DNA of 64,000 nt from positions 46,684,001-46,748,000 of the forward strand of contig CM060731.1 in assembly GCA_030704615.1 (NCBI GenBank). Direction: 5' to 3'. The translations under genes and the position numbers were made by a program. This stretch comes from Takakia lepidozioides. Lineage: Eukaryota; Streptophyta; Takakiopsida; Takakiales; Takakiaceae. Positions 10,749-21,489 of the stretch are shown piece by piece. Under the pieces are notes generated by a model, which ran no database searches, had not been told where the DNA came from, and saw only the letters and a list, made by a program, of their open reading frames with translations. Position 1 is the stretch's first letter. Each line of letters opens with the position of its first letter.

Positions 10749-12204
10749 CTCGTGGCTCAGAAACTCGTGTTGCTCCTCGAGTCACGGCTGCAGCAGACTC
10801 CACCTGCTCTAATGGTAGTGCTGCTCCGCACATAAATCCCATTCCGCCCATATCTCCTCCCTCAGGAGCAGGAGGTGGGCCATCCCGCCTGGGAGCCGGT
10901 ACCGCCTGAGCTATAGCCATGGCAGCGAGCCTCTGCTCTAGCTGCTGAAGCCGATTGGCCATGCCTTGGTCAACACCCTGACCTCCGCGTCCTTGGCCAT
11001 GTGGAGGTTGCCCTTGGCCTGCACCTCGTGCCCGACCACCTCGTCCTCTTTGGGCTGGTCCACCTCGCCCCCGGCCACCATTGATCCCTTGGAACTGGCC
11101 TGGGCGCAACTCAGGATGCAAGTCATAACACTGGGCATCTCCATGCCCATACTTGCCACAATGCCCACACTGCAACTGTGCAGGTTGTGCTTGTGCCGGC
11201 CTTCTGCCACTCTCTGGGCAATCTCTCTTGACATGGGGTCCTCCACATGTCCAACATATCACCCCTGGTTGCTGTTGGCCTGCAAAAGATGCCACGGGCC
11301 TCTGCACCTGAGGTCCCCTGTAGGCTCCATGGAACTTGGGCTGGGCAACCTTGCCCCCCTGACCACGCTGCTGGGCAGTCCCTTGTGCTTGTGGGCTGAC
11401 AGCTGTGCCCCGTACAGGCATGTCCTTGCCAAATCCAATTGTAACAACTCGTTCCTCCACCATGTTGAGCTCAATCCGCTCAGCCAGCAGAAACACATCT
11501 GCTAATGTGGGTTGGGCTGCTTGTAACAGGGTTGCATCTCGCACCCTTCTCTTGAGCTCCTTGTCCAGAATTCCATACCAAAACTGGATTGCCTGAGCTT
11601 CAGTAACCCCTTGGGTCACACTTATCAAGCGCCTCATACGAGTGTACGCCTCTCGCAGGCTCTCACTGGGTTTGCGCTGGAAGTCTTGCAAACTTCGCAG
11701 CTTCTCTGTCCGTACACCTTGGTAGTTCCTCCGCAACTCCTGGAAGAACTCCACCACCGGGTTGAATCTAGGCACATGTGTTGTAGCTGTGGCAGGAGGA
11801 GTAGTAGCACCTTCTGAACTGGTACCACCGGCAGAAGTACCAGCACTACCTGCTCCACTACTAGTGCTGGCAGTGGGAGCTATTGGTACTGATGCAGCTA
11901 CTGGTCGCGTCATGCCTCGAGTAATGGAGATGTAGTCAGGTGACCAATACATCCTCCACTCCTCAATCTCTGCTTCATGTCCTCGCCTGAACTCGTGGTA
12001 ATCGTCCATAGGCGGGCCTTCCAAATGCTGGAACAGTCCCTTCCATGCCATGAATGGGGTGAATAGATGTGGATTGCGCATCTGCTGCAAATCACACCAG
12101 CTGTCGAACTCCTGGATAAAGTCATCCAACTCGATTGTGCCCACAGCTCCAGAGTACCTACGAGGCCCTTGGTAGCTCCATACATCTCCTCCATGTCGTC
12201 CCAC
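10555..12204 (-). CDS. gag: Ty3/gypsy Gag polyprotein
   Basis: A 549-codon uninterrupted minus frame starts at the ATG at 12204. A retrotransposon gag domain is visible around residues 140-250 (VVEFFQELRRNYQGVRTEKL, then SLREAYTRMRRLI). Two zinc knuckles follow: CWTCGGPHVKRDC near residue 317 (one residue short of the usual spacing) and CGHCGKYGHGDAQC near residue 345 (canonical CX2CX4HX4C). Between and after them are G/R/Q-rich segments. Gag forms the cytoplasmic particle that packages element RNA. It overlaps the protease frame at its 3' end, the usual arrangement for frameshift expression. It is the only intact reading frame of this element. Confidence 0.85.
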   Translation of the reverse strand: MGRHGGDVWSYQGPRRYSGAVGTIELDDFIQEFDSWCDLQQMRNPHLFTPFMAWKGLFQHLEGPPMDDYHEFRRGHEAEIEEWRMYWSPDYISITRGMTRPVAASVPIAPTASTSSGAGSAGTSAGGTSSEGATTPPATATTHVPRFNPVVEFFQELRRNYQGVRTEKLRSLQDFQRKPSESLREAYTRMRRLISVTQGVTEAQAIQFWYGILDKELKRRVRDATLLQAAQPTLADVFLLAERIELNMVEERVVTIGFGKDMPVRGTAVSPQAQGTAQQRGQGGKVAQPKFHGAYRGPQVQRPVASFAGQQQPGVICWTCGGPHVKRDCPESGRRPAQAQPAQLQCGHCGKYGHGDAQCYDLHPELRPGQFQGINGGRGRGGPAQRGRGGRARGAGQGQPPHGQGRGGQGVDQGMANRLQQLEQRLAAMAIAQAVPAPRRDGPPPAPEGGDMGGMGFMCGAALPLEQVESAAAVTRGATRVSEPRGAEVELDPQRGEASRQARLPQSFTLAETVSTPSMAPSSRPTVTEAGLLCHWESYTCNTDTCYQG

Positions 12205-12430
12205 AACAATGGCGAATGAAAGTGCACACCTGTTGATGAAGCCTCCGAGCCTGTGTCTGACTCTACAGTAATTGAGGGTGGCGGTGAAGGTGGTCTGAAC
12301 CGAATACCTCGTCTTGTGAACCCACTCTCACTGTTACTGCCTGTAGCCGTACTCCCCTCAAAACCCTTGGGTAACTCCGTAATGACACTCACAATGTGCA
12401 CCTCCTCCAGTGACACTATAAGGCTCTAGT

Positions 12431-12929
12431 ACTAATCTAATAGTGACACGGGTGGGCACCTGTTGCAGTCTAAGGGTCATATCCCAGTGGCTCAGGGCAC
12501 CTGCACCTGCATCCACCGCAAGAACTCCTATGGTTGGCTGGTCATCAACCCAGCCTCACCATAGAAGAAACACTGGTGGTCTTGCTGGTCATCACTCCAG
12601 CCTCACCACCGACAGCATACTCTAGGATTGACCGGTGATCAAATCCGGCCTAATCCCTATGAAAGCAAGCGCCCACACAAAACCAACATGGCGCACAGTC
12701 AAGCATGCAGGTGTTGGGGGGGGATCCAAACACACGAAATCAAAACATCAACACCCCCACACCAAAATCCAGCAGCAACGCTGATCCTGCAGAATATCCC
12801 AGCCCAAGACCCCGGACTGACTGGCCTCCACCAAGAGAGGCTTTGGCAACTACAAGTACAAGGTAATGAAAATAGTACAGAGATGGAGGGGAAGAATAGA
12901 AGCCCGCCCAAGCAAGATCTAATCCTGAT
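12431..12929. other. Upstream region of the Ty3/gypsy element; nothing clear
   Basis: Short minus-strand GC-rich sequence. No LTR match to 4.3-4.85 kb is visible where a 5' LTR would be expected, so the 5' end of the element has been replaced or has diverged. Confidence 0.4.
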
Positions 12930-13679
12930 CTATGCTATCAACTTCCAGACTTCTCTCAAAGTGCCTCGCTCTGCTTGATGGTAAGGTGTAGGAGGTATAT
13001 CTATGTCCAGAAACCTGCCACTAACCTTGTCCCAAGCTACAGTAGCTCGCTCTAACCAACCCTCCTCCTCTTTCTGCCAGGTAGAGACAAAGCAACACTC
13101 TGCTATCTCCCGCTCACTGAACACTAAAGAAAACAAAGGTAGGGTCTGATAGTCTCTCAACTCGAAAGCTTTGAGACGGTTGCGGGTGTCTTCATTGCGA
13201 ATGACTGGATCGCCTTCAAACAGAACAAACTTGTCCTCGCTAATGAACCCCCGCTCGTGGTTGCCTTGTGCAGAGCGTGTCCGACTGCAACACTGTCTAA
13301 TTGCACAAACTTGTGCAGCTCCTGCTCCTCTGCTCCAGTACACCACGGCCTTGTGGCTGAACACCTTGGTCCCCGGGGCTGTCTTTGGCTGTGTTCCAAG
13401 CCTAGCTTTCACCCACTTTGGTATTTCACTTACAGCTGCAGAACTGCTGGCTCCAACAGAGTTCTGACTGTCCAAGGCGATATTGAGGCCCTCAATGCCA
13501 ACTACAGCAGTCTGTTGTCTACTGCTAATGCCTGACTCCCAGTATGCAATCAACTCGTCCAACTGTTCTCCACTCAAATCAGTCTGAGTTCCTTGGGAAA
13601 CATAGATCCTGTCCCCTTGTGTGCACAGGCTAAGAGAAGAGACCTGCCCTTCAATTACGTCCTCATTTCCCCCAGCCAT
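12930..13679 (-). CDS. Unrecognised 249-codon frame upstream of gag
   Basis: Starts MAGGNEDVIEGQVSSLSL with a polar N-terminal half. It continues with FISEDKFVLFEGDPVIRNED, RLKAFELRDYQTLPLFSLVF and WLERATVAWDKVSGRFLDID. Composition is protein-like and the frame is uninterrupted, which is notable in this degraded region. I recognise no fold. It lies between gag and the right LTR-like repeat on the same strand as the retroelement, so it could be an accessory ORF of that element or an unrelated exon. Confidence 0.45.
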   Translation of the reverse strand: MAGGNEDVIEGQVSSLSLCTQGDRIYVSQGTQTDLSGEQLDELIAYWESGISSRQQTAVVGIEGLNIALDSQNSVGASSSAAVSEIPKWVKARLGTQPKTAPGTKVFSHKAVVYWSRGAGAAQVCAIRQCCSRTRSAQGNHERGFISEDKFVLFEGDPVIRNEDTRNRLKAFELRDYQTLPLFSLVFSEREIAECCFVSTWQKEEEGWLERATVAWDKVSGRFLDIDIPPTPYHQAERGTLREVWKLIA

Positions 13680-14397
13680 GCAGGGAGTACATCCACCAAT
13701 TTGTCTCTCATATAGACCAGCACAGGTTCTAGAGACAGGATTGTGGATCTTTCATGGCACTCTCACACTCTAAAAATTCCATAGATTTTTAGCAGAGTCC
13801 CCAAAGCAGAAACCAGGTTTAGATAGGTAGATTTCCCCTTTCTGCAGCTATCCACCCAAAAACTGAGTCAAACGGAGTCCATTTGACAAAGTTATGACCA
13901 ACCAGGCTCTAAATCATTTAAATTATATCAAAGTTTTTTTTTTTTTTTTTAACACCAAAACGTTCCCGCCATTAGAACCGTTCCCGGGTTTCATTTGTGG
14001 TTACAGATGCACCACAGACTTGCTCGCTTAGTGAGCTGCTTTGCTCCAGCGACGACTCTCGAGCTCGGGTGGATGGCTATGGCGATGGTGGTGGCCTGTG
14101 CAGCGTCAGGCATCTATTTCCCGTGATGCAAGCACTCGAGCCATCCCTAATGCAGGGACAAGCCCTGATGATACTCTGTCAGAACCTGGTGGGCAGCTGC
14201 CATCTGCACTTGCTCCCTCTTCAGACAATCTTCGGACCTAGTGTCAAATGTGGAAGTGGTGAAGGAGCTTATTGACAAAGGCAACTGTGTTGGACTATCC
14301 ACAAAGTGGAGAGTAACCAGATCAGCTTCGTCATTTAGTTGAAGCTTGGAGCATAGGTCTGCATACTCCGATAGGGCAAGGCACTATCTCAATTCAG
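13680..14397. other. Mosaic stretch, no assigned gene
   Basis: Contains an 18-T run near 13.93-13.95 kb and plus-strand patches of protein-like sequence (for example VEVVKELIDKGNCVGLSTKW near 14.24-14.30 kb) that may be further captured exon pieces. None could be identified. Confidence 0.35.
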
Positions 14398-14619
14398 GTA
14401 GCGATCATGTTTGCTTTGACCTCCATCAAGGGAGTGGAGCGCCGTTTCGCTAACCTGGTCTGCAAGAAGGCGGACGTCGACACCAGCAAGAGAGCTGGTG
14501 AGCTGTCGGGTGCGGAGCTGGAGAACTTGATGGTGATTGTCGCGAATCCCCGGCAGTTCAAGATACCTGACTGGTTCTTGAACAGGAAGAAGGATCACAA
14601 GGACGGACGTTATTCGCAG
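14398..14619 (+). pseudogene. RPS18: Captured exon of ribosomal protein S18 (uS13)
   Basis: Reads [12 protein letters not shown], then [39 protein letters not shown] and KDGRYSQ, an almost perfect match to the central part of eukaryotic uS13/RPS18 (roughly residues 27-88). The match begins right after an AG (AATTCAG) and stops after the CAG of YSQ at a GT, the look of one exon with splice sites. The 5' start and the helical C-terminal half of the protein (about 60 residues ending GVSKKR in relatives) are not found in the rest of this block. An isolated exon among transposon sequence is best explained as gene-fragment capture from genomic DNA. Confidence 0.88.
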
Positions 14620-15663
14620 GTCAAACTTTCTTCCAGACTGATCCAGGTCCTGTCAGTCCAAGTAAGTAACCTCTCCTAGAGGAGAACTAAAAGAGATTAC
14701 GGGGAGGTAGGTTACATATGCACACAACTGGAGCTGGAACACCTGCCCCCCTGATCCACCCCCACCATAACCTTGATAGGCAGAAGTAGCAGGGTACGGG
14801 TTTCCAATTAAGCCGTAATTCAGCTTCGAAGATGTTCAACTAGTGAAACACACAGCAGCTGAGAAAGATGCAACTGATGAAAGCCCTGCCACTCCTCACA
14901 CCTCCACGCTCCCGGCATGCTCACCAAATGAAAGAAAACCAGAAGAAAACTCCCCTTCACCTGCAGAGTCCAGCTTTTGACTTTGTCTCGAGCCTGTTAC
15001 ATTCTCAGAGATTTTACTATTCCACTCAACCATTTCACATCAAGCACACAGGACAGCCTGAAACCTAAACTTCCCACGTTATTATGCAAGTTTGACGGGC
15101 GGGATGTACAATCGGAATGGACTATCCAATCTGCAGACCAAAATCCTTTTCTTCCCAGCAGAATCGAGTCCTTGAGTCCGAGTCCCCCTTGCGATCTTCA
15201 AGTCCATTATACTCGTCATTCGAGGTTGATACAACGAATACACAACCGATTGCCGCCTGGTCAATTCCAGCTGCTGCTTCCCCTGATTGAAAGCAGAGAC
15301 AACGCTGGAAAGATCGACAGCTCGGAATTGTCCTTAAACGCTTCCCGACTTCGCCGTTTCACGTACTCCCGCACATTATAGTGCGTAAATCTTCACGCTT
15401 CTCTGAGAAAGCCTCTCAACAGCGCCCGCACCTCCGCTGCAGATGGCGCTACTGCGGCCATCGCAATTCTCCCTCCACTTCAGGATTGTTGATCAAATGC
15501 AGCACCTTGGTTGTTGACCGGTCATATTCCCTGTGTCCTAGCTTGGACTCCAAGACTGCAAGAGTGCAGGTATCAGCGTTCACCGCTTGCCAGCGCTGCT
15601 CCATGCTGCACGGTAGAGCTTCTCTCTAAGCTTACTGGGGAAACAATCATCCAGCTTCAAGGA
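14620..15663. other. No clear gene; mosaic between two captured exons
   Basis: Short plus frames at 14868-15068, 14977-15381 and 15381-15629 have no recognisable domain. The sequence is likely intronic or untranslated DNA carried with the captured exons, or other small fragments. Confidence 0.35.
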
Positions 15664-15849
15664 TCACGCATAGGTGCCAACTAGCATTTGCTGCTGCATT
15701 TTTAAGTCTCTCCTCGTGTACTCCAAAGCCTCTGGTGACTTGGTAGCTTTAGCGACTGCAATAACAGTGGCGGCTCCGGCATCGTCATCCTCCAGGCGTT
15801 TCAGGGCACGCTGAATCTTGTGATCACATTCAATGATATGCTTCTCAAA
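15664..15849 (-). pseudogene. Captured exon of a LUC7A-type U1 snRNP protein
   Basis: The minus strand after an intron-like acceptor (GTGCTTAG) reads FEKHIIECDHKIQRALKRLE, DDDAGAATVIAVAKATKSPE, then ALEYTRRDLKMQQQ and a stop at 15664-15666. Plant LUC7A/B proteins have a very similar block (VECDRKIGRALKRLEEEDA and a following SVTEFTQSPEVLELSKQIKE segment). The similarity fades after the ELSK-like position. LUC7 proteins help U1 snRNP choose 5' splice sites. Only this exon is present, on the opposite strand to the RPS18 exon 1 kb away, and it keeps an acceptor, so the source was genomic DNA and not cDNA. Confidence 0.75.
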
Positions 15850-15938
15850 CTAAGCACTACTTACACATAGGTAATCTTGCAAGTGCTAACCCACAACTCC
15901 TACCTTGCACTCACAGGTAAGAGCTGATCTCTCTCGAG

Positions 15939-16294
15939 TGATAAAGAAGCTTGAAAGGACATACACTCCCAACACAAGAAATATAAAATCCATCGCTATC
16001 ACTCATTGAAACTGAAGTCGAGCCAGGGGCACCCCAAGCTATGGGGACTCCACCCCACAACAACCTGTATCCCTACATAAGCACACTAAAACCTAAACAC
16101 ATGCAGGAGCTCGGTCGCGCAGGCTCAACTCGAGAGAGATGAGCTGCGCGACTGCCGCTCTCGTGAAGATAAGACAGACCAGGTGTCAAACTAAACTTGA
16201 CACCTGATTTAACACTTGACCTAACTCCAAGTGTTAAATACAAATAACTAGTTTTATTCTAGCTGTTTTCACACTGTGCTTATTTAACTTGACA
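15939..16294 (-). repeat. LTR-like repeat, right copy (about 356 bp)
   Basis: Homologous to 4416-4761 from TGATAAAG to CTTGACA. Its right edge cuts directly into transposase-coding sequence (YVLHRFPDLTRAC), so this repeat or its parent element truncated the 5' part of the transposase gene. No 5-bp target duplication matches the left copy's flank. Confidence 0.65.
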
Positions 16295-18838
16295 AGTTCT
16301 ATGTGTTGCACCGTTTCCCTGACCTCACACGAGCTTGCATACACGTTGATGTGCATTGTCACAAATTGGCGAGGGGGAACTCGCGGGAGGCTGCCCACGA
16401 GGCAGAGCAGCTTAAGTTGAGACCTGGTGCCAAACCCAAACAGATACAACTGCAGGCCGCCAAAATTATGTCGAAAGATGGCTCTGACAGAGTTCCTCTC
16501 GACGAGAAGAAAATGGAGGCATTGCTGGAGTCAGTGTCCCACGTCTGTTCACCGAATGTCCGAAACCACATTGTCTCCTGCAAACAAAGAATTGGGCGAG
16601 GCTCGGATATGCACTCCATTCTAGAGGTGAAGCGACGATGTGCATATGACTACATTCATGGAAGTAGGTTTCCAGGACAAGGGGCTGAGGCAGATCGTTG
16701 TTTCATATTCAAAATGTCCACGTGAGGGCCTGGTAGCGGCGTGGAACTGGTCCACCGGATGACGAGTGGGGACTTGTCAAACAGTTGGGTCATGTTCGAC
16801 CATATCAAGCGAATTACAAATCACCAGTAGGTGACAATGGGTGCACATGTCTACGACACCCACTGTAGGATGCTAATGACAATTGCTATTTGTGAGATGA
16901 AAGGGGGGGACACACAATCGGAGATGCTTCTTTGGCAGGGAATAAACGAACAGATGGCCAGGGCGGGATTGCCCCCGCCCAATTTCCGTGGTTTCATGGC
17001 GGACAACGCACAAGCAAATTGGGCTGCCATCCGAAGGGTGTACGGTGAATACCCCAATGTTCTGATGGAAGGCAATGAAAGATCTTGTGGGTTCCATTTT
17101 CTGCAGAGCTTGTCATAGTACACAACCAGGCTCGTGGCGCTAGATTTCAGAGAGGAGCACCGTTCCATGTGTCTTGCGTGGAAGCGTGCTCCTACCTTGG
17201 ATGATGCAGAGACACAGTTTGCATGTATACGGGCTTGGTGGACAACGTCAGGTGCTGTAAAGAAATCAGACGAGGGAACAATGGTCAGTTGGCTAGCATG
17301 GTGGCATTATTGTTTCCTCCAGTTTGACGACTATATGCGGGAGGTGAGTTGGACGAATTTGCGTCCCGTTGAATATTATGCTAGTCATTATTTGTAACTT
17401 GCTTATAACCTCAGTATGTGCATGTGGAGGAAATGTGTCTAGACTCCGACACCGATATGCCGACAACAAACATGGCCGAATCAGTACATTCTTCCTGACG
17501 TGCCTCCTCTGTGGCGCATCTGGGGGACATCCTCATTGCCACAACGGAGGACATTGTGAGGTCAATTATGCAACAATGCAGGTACAACGAGTTCTTGAAA
17601 GGGAAACAGTGGGGCTTAGGGCCGGACAGGCATGAAATGCTGATGTGACTGCCTCCAGATTGAAGAATCCTCGGAAGTGGGCGGCAGCCTTGCGAGAGGG
17701 CCTTCGAGACACGCCATTGCTTCGAAGAGGCCAACACTTGGAATGAGATGTTCACACCTGTCCAATGAGACGAAGACTTGACGAGGCACCTGGCGGAGAA
17801 GAGGATTCATGGGGAGCTGACAAGAATATTCGCACGCTCCCTCGTGGTCCCGTGATGTTGCCCAAGGAGGTCTCGTCGAGCACCACAAGTCCTGCACATT
17901 CAAGATCGACATCTCCTTTGAGCACAGGGTACGTGCCCGAGGAACATAACGAGCCATATGTAGTAATGCAGTACAACATACCCATTGTGGAGCCAAGAGT
18001 GTCGGAGTCACAGTGGAGAATTGCAAGGACATTGTCGGCATTTCGAGGGAAGTGCTGCGCTATCCGAGTGGATACGAGAGCACGCTGTTGTGAGACGATT
18101 CGGAGGAACCCACACGGTGCTGTATCTGCACCTTGTTTCAGCGGCATATTTTTGACTCCCAGATTTTCTCACGCCACAACATAAACGTTTTGGTTCTATA
18201 GGCACGAATAATGACTTGTGTATTTGGCAAGCCCAAGTACGAGATTCAGGGAATGCCGGAGCCTCCGGGCGTCTGGCCTGTTGCACCGGGTTGCAACCTC
18301 TCTTAGAATGAGGTGGATGCTCTTTCTGCAGCAGGATTTCGAATGGTGCAACACACAGACGTCCCTGCCCACCCATTTCCAGTTCCTCAGACCAGCCATT
18401 GCAGACTGCGAGGTCCAGTAGAGACGGATTGGACAATTCTGCACATCCCACAATGCGATTCAGAAGAGTGAAGAGACGACACCCTCCCAACAAGTTGAAT
18501 GAGACTGCCAATGCTCTTGGGATGGCTTGCACTATTCAGAGCTCCGTGGATGTACCCGCACCCGGCCTTGGGCGTGTTTATCGGATGGCAACGGCCGGCT
18601 CAGCTGTACGCGACGACGTATACACAATTATAATCGGAGTGGAGCCGACCTGCAATTGTACGGACTTCTCGTTGATGGAAGCAAAGAAGGTGACAAAATA
18701 TTATCCGTGCAAACATTTGTATTACATTTACCTGAAGAGGTTGAGGATGAACTTGACTATTTATGACTTTGTTCATGCACCAGCGTTGAGCGTGAACGAG
18801 CTGCACAAACTCCTCCGCCGGGATTCCAGAAATCATTG
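16295..18838 (+). pseudogene. MULE-like transposase with SWIM finger, copy 1, 5' truncated and decayed
   Basis: Homologous along its length to the copy at 33.3-36.5 kb. It starts mid-protein at YVLHRFPDLTRACIH. Recognisable blocks are LESVSHVCSPNVRNHIVSCK, RCAYDYIHGSRFPGQGAEA, the core VYDTHCRMLMTIAICEMKGG with NFRGFMADNAQANWAAIRRV (acidic DDE-type positions), ERSCGFHF, and a WWTTSGAV...WLAWWHY block. An intron at about 17344-17413 is in the same position as in copy 2. The C-terminus has a SWIM finger, CNCTDFSL...YYPCKHLYYIY, near 18.65-18.74 kb. Several stops and shifts break it (for example TGA near 16724). The left part is missing where the LTR-like repeat begins. Confidence 0.85.
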
Positions 18839-19097
18839 ATGGGGCAAAGGGAATCCACCATATGGATATTTGCAATTGCATTTTTATGCATTAGACTTTG
18901 TTTTGCAGTGTATAATTTAAAATGCACCCCAAAACTCCAGGAATGAGACAGGCAATATTAAAGTAATCTATTTTAAACACTATGGACTTCTGGATATCCG
19001 TTGACGTCCAGTGGCAATTCAATGTCGAAACAGAATCCATAATAAGATGGCGGCAGGAAAAATAAACTGTCTAAGTCCCAACATATACGGGAACGAT
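18839..19097. other. Transposase 3' flank, no feature seen
   Basis: AT-rich, non-coding. I see no terminal inverted repeat here, so transposon 1 probably continues to the right. Confidence 0.4.
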
Positions 19098-19365
19098 GTC
19101 TGGAAAAATGGCGCCGAATTTCCAGTTACATGGCCCAGAACTGCCCAACATTTGTGCAATCCCCGGCACCATCTTCCGAAATTCGGCGCCACATATCCAA
19201 ATTTTGGGGTAACACACCTGGCCTGTTGGGACCTATAGCCGCGAAATTTGGCACCATTTTTCACCGGAGGCACCTATTACTGCGAAATACGTCGCAGTTT
19301 TCTTTGGTTGCGGAACCTATTACCGCGAAATTCGGCGCCATTTTTGCAGATGTTGCTCAGAATCT
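19098..19365. repeat. Palindrome family A, cluster 1 (about 4 copies)
   Basis: Contains CTGGAAAAATGGCGCCGAAT followed by TTCCAG, and three further GAAATTCGGCGCC or GAAATTTGGCACC copies with ATTTTTC arms. The centre is GGCGCC and the arms are AT-rich complementary halves. The same family occurs at 20.5-22.0 and 25.9-26.75 kb. Confidence 0.8.
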
Positions 19366-19559
19366 CCATGAGCGGAAGAGGAAATATCATGAGCACAGCT
19401 CCCAAAACTACAATTTCAGCTTCAAACAATGAATATTACATTAGTTTTGTTCTGACACATTCCATTAAAATAATGTTTTTAATGTTTTTTAATTCCAAAA
19501 TTTGTACTTCTGCTCATGAAAACCGATTGTCTTACTACTCCGCTTATGCCGCTCATGCT

Positions 19560-20395
19560 CATGAAATAGTTAACCTCATACTGTCTCCTTGGTTCCTTCA
19601 GTTACAGCTCGATACTCGGCCTCAGTTGATGACAACGCAATTGTTGGCTGACATTTGATCGGTGATCGGTGCTCCTCCCAATCAAAACACATATCCAGCA
19701 GTAGATCTCCGGGTCTCCTAATCTCCAGCCCAATGAGCATCTACAAATTTATCTAGTTCAGTGCCTCCCTCAGCATAGAACATCAGCCTGTAGTCCATTG
19801 TGCCTTTCAAATATCTAAAGATTCTTTGACAGCCTCCATATGAGATTTTGGCGGTTCTGCCATAAATCGACTCACAACACCCACTGCGTGGCAGATGTTT
19901 GGATGTGTATTCGTTAAATAGGTACGCTTGCCAACCATCTTGTAAAAATATAATGCCTCCCGTAGCTTATGGTGTCACTTGACCCCGACGGGCTACTGCC
20001 TTCCAGCAGGAAGGTGGACACCTTCATGACACACCAGACGATGGTTTGAACCCACAATCACATCCAACGTAGTATGTGCCCATTACCACTAGGCTACATG
20101 CTGGTTGTCATAAAGGTGTCCATCACTAACCATTTTTTAGTTATACAGTGTGATGCATCAGCTAGTTCTTCCCCAAAATATTAACTACAAGCTTGCAGTT
20201 GCTCGACCATTGGTGTAGGGCTGGAATTGCATTCACCGAGTCCAAGCTCCTTCAACATCGCTCGGATATATCCCCGCCGAGTCATGAAAATACCCTGTTT
20301 GAAGTAGAGAAACTCGATTCCCAGATACAATTCAGGAGCTCCAAGCTGAGACATTCAAAATTTATTCACAAGCTGCTATGTCAACTGTAAAGTAA
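19560..20395 (-). pseudogene. Ty1/copia reverse transcriptase-RNase H relic
   Basis: The minus strand reads LGIEFLYFKQGIFMTRRGYI and ECNSSPTPMVEQL. After an interruption it continues YKMVGKRTYLTNTHPNICHA, VGVVSRFMAEPPKSHMEAVK, YLKGTMDYRLMFYAEGG and FVDAHWAGD-stop-ETRRSTAGYVF. This is the classic copia palm-to-RNase-H segment (YLKGT, DAxWAGD, RRSTxGY). Two in-frame stops and an insertion at about 19.96-20.11 kb show it is dead. Only about 250 codons remain. Confidence 0.85.
19955..20110 (-). mobile_element. tRNA-derived SINE inserted in the copia relic
   Basis: On the minus strand it starts CAGCATGTAGCCTAGTGGTA (box A-like) and about 50 bases later has GTGGGTTCAAACC (box B), the spacing of a tRNA Pol III promoter. 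A non-tRNA body of about 80 bp follows, ending in a T/A-rich tail near 19.955 kb. It splits the copia reading frame, which resumes on both sides. Confidence 0.6.
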
Positions 20396-20459
20396 AAAAT
20401 GGGGGCCTTGTTTCACCACCCGGGGTAAATCTATGTGTTCCCTCTTGATTAGACAACCA

Positions 20460-21400
20460 GTTTCAATGCTACATGAGCCGCAGTGGAAGGGCGCTCGGAT
20501 GAAATCGTCTCGGGGGGAGAGGCTGACACGTGGCTGCCAGAGATCATCCCCAAGATGGAAAAACGGCGCCGAATTTCCATCCAAGGGCACTCGAATGAAG
20601 TCGTCTCGGGGGGAGAGGCCGACACGTGGTTGCCAGAGATCATCCCCCGGATGGAAAAACGGCGTCGAATTTCCATCCAAGGGCGCTTGGATGAAGTCGT
20701 CTCGGGGGGAGAGGCCGACATGTGCCTGCCAGAGATCATCCCCCGGATGGAAAACGGCGCCGAATTTCCATCCGAGGGCGCTCCGTTGAAGTCGTCTCGG
20801 GGGGAGAGGCCGACACATGCCTGCCAGAGAACATCCCCCGGATGGAAAAACGGCACCGAATTTCCATCCTACAGGTAAGTTGGAGCTCGGACGGATGGAA
20901 AATCGGCGCCGAATTTCCATCCGAGGGTGCTTGGATGAAGTTGTCTCGGGGGGAGAGGCCAACACGTGCCTACCAGAGAACATCCCCCAGATGGAAAAAC
21001 GGCGCCGAATTTCCATCCTGTAGGTAAGTCGGAGCTCGGTCGGATGGAAAACTGGCGCCGAATTTCCATCCGAGGGCGCTCGGATGAAGTCGTCTGGGGG
21101 GGAGAGGCCGACACGTGCCTGCCAGAAAACATCCCTCGGATGGAAAAACGACGCCGAATTTCATCTTGCAGGTAAGTCGGAGCTCGGACGGATGGAAATC
21201 CGGCGCCGAATTTCCATCCTGCAGTTAAGTCAGAGCTCGGACGGATGGAAAACCGGCGCCGAATTTCCATCCGAGGGTGCTCGGGTAAAGTCGTCTCGGG
21301 GGGAAAGGCCGACACGTGCCTGCCAGAGATCATCCCTCGGATGAAAAAATAGCACCAAATTTCCATCTTTGGACGCCCGTATGGAGCCGTCATCAACCAT
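20460..21400. repeat. Palindrome family A, cluster 2 (about 96-bp tandem units, then 50-bp units)
   Basis: At 20.48-20.87 kb four units of 95-96 bp repeat head to tail (copies of ATGGAAAAACGGCGCC at 20555, 20651, 20747 and 20842). Each contains GTCTCGGGGGGAGAGG and one palindrome GGATGGAAA-(T/A)-CGGCGCCGAATTTCCATCC. Further right the units also contain GGTAAGTCGGAGCTCGG. Several reading frames stay open through the cluster because unit lengths are multiples of three or lack stops; these frames are not genes. Confidence 0.9.
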
Positions 21401-21489
21401 TTCAGTCGTTATATGACATTTTTCGAGTTTTTTTTGTATAATCTGACCCTCAATTTAGAGTTTTCACCCTGTGGGCCACTTTTTTTGTA

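Larger units (their letters stand above)
4851..12430 (-). mobile_element. Ty3/gypsy LTR retrotransposon internal region, degraded, with a C5 DNA methyltransferase
   Basis: On the minus strand the order is gag (10.55-12.2 kb), retropepsin (about 10.2-9.9), cytosine-C5 methyltransferase (9.47-8.47), reverse transcriptase (7.93-7.38), RNase H (7.02-6.83), integrase (6.5-5.5) and a PHD finger (5.25-5.11). RT before RNase H before integrase is the Ty3/gypsy order. A possible decayed primer-binding site resembling the plant TGGTATCAGAGCC lies near 12.43 kb, upstream of gag. Frames are broken by stops and indels, so the copy is dead. C5-methyltransferases captured by Ty3/gypsy elements have been described in Klebsormidium, which fits a charophyte. 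The LTR pair is not settled. Confidence 0.85.

Noticed and set aside
4416-16294. The 350-bp pair as confirmed LTRs of the Ty3/gypsy element
   Set aside because: No primer site, purine tract or matching flank duplication adjoins them; recorded only as LTR-like.
20381-21396. Long minus-strand ORFs (for example 20381-21016 and 20869-21396) rich in EIRRRFSI repeats
   Set aside because: They are translations of the palindrome tandem repeat; several frames on both strands are open together and none has domain content.
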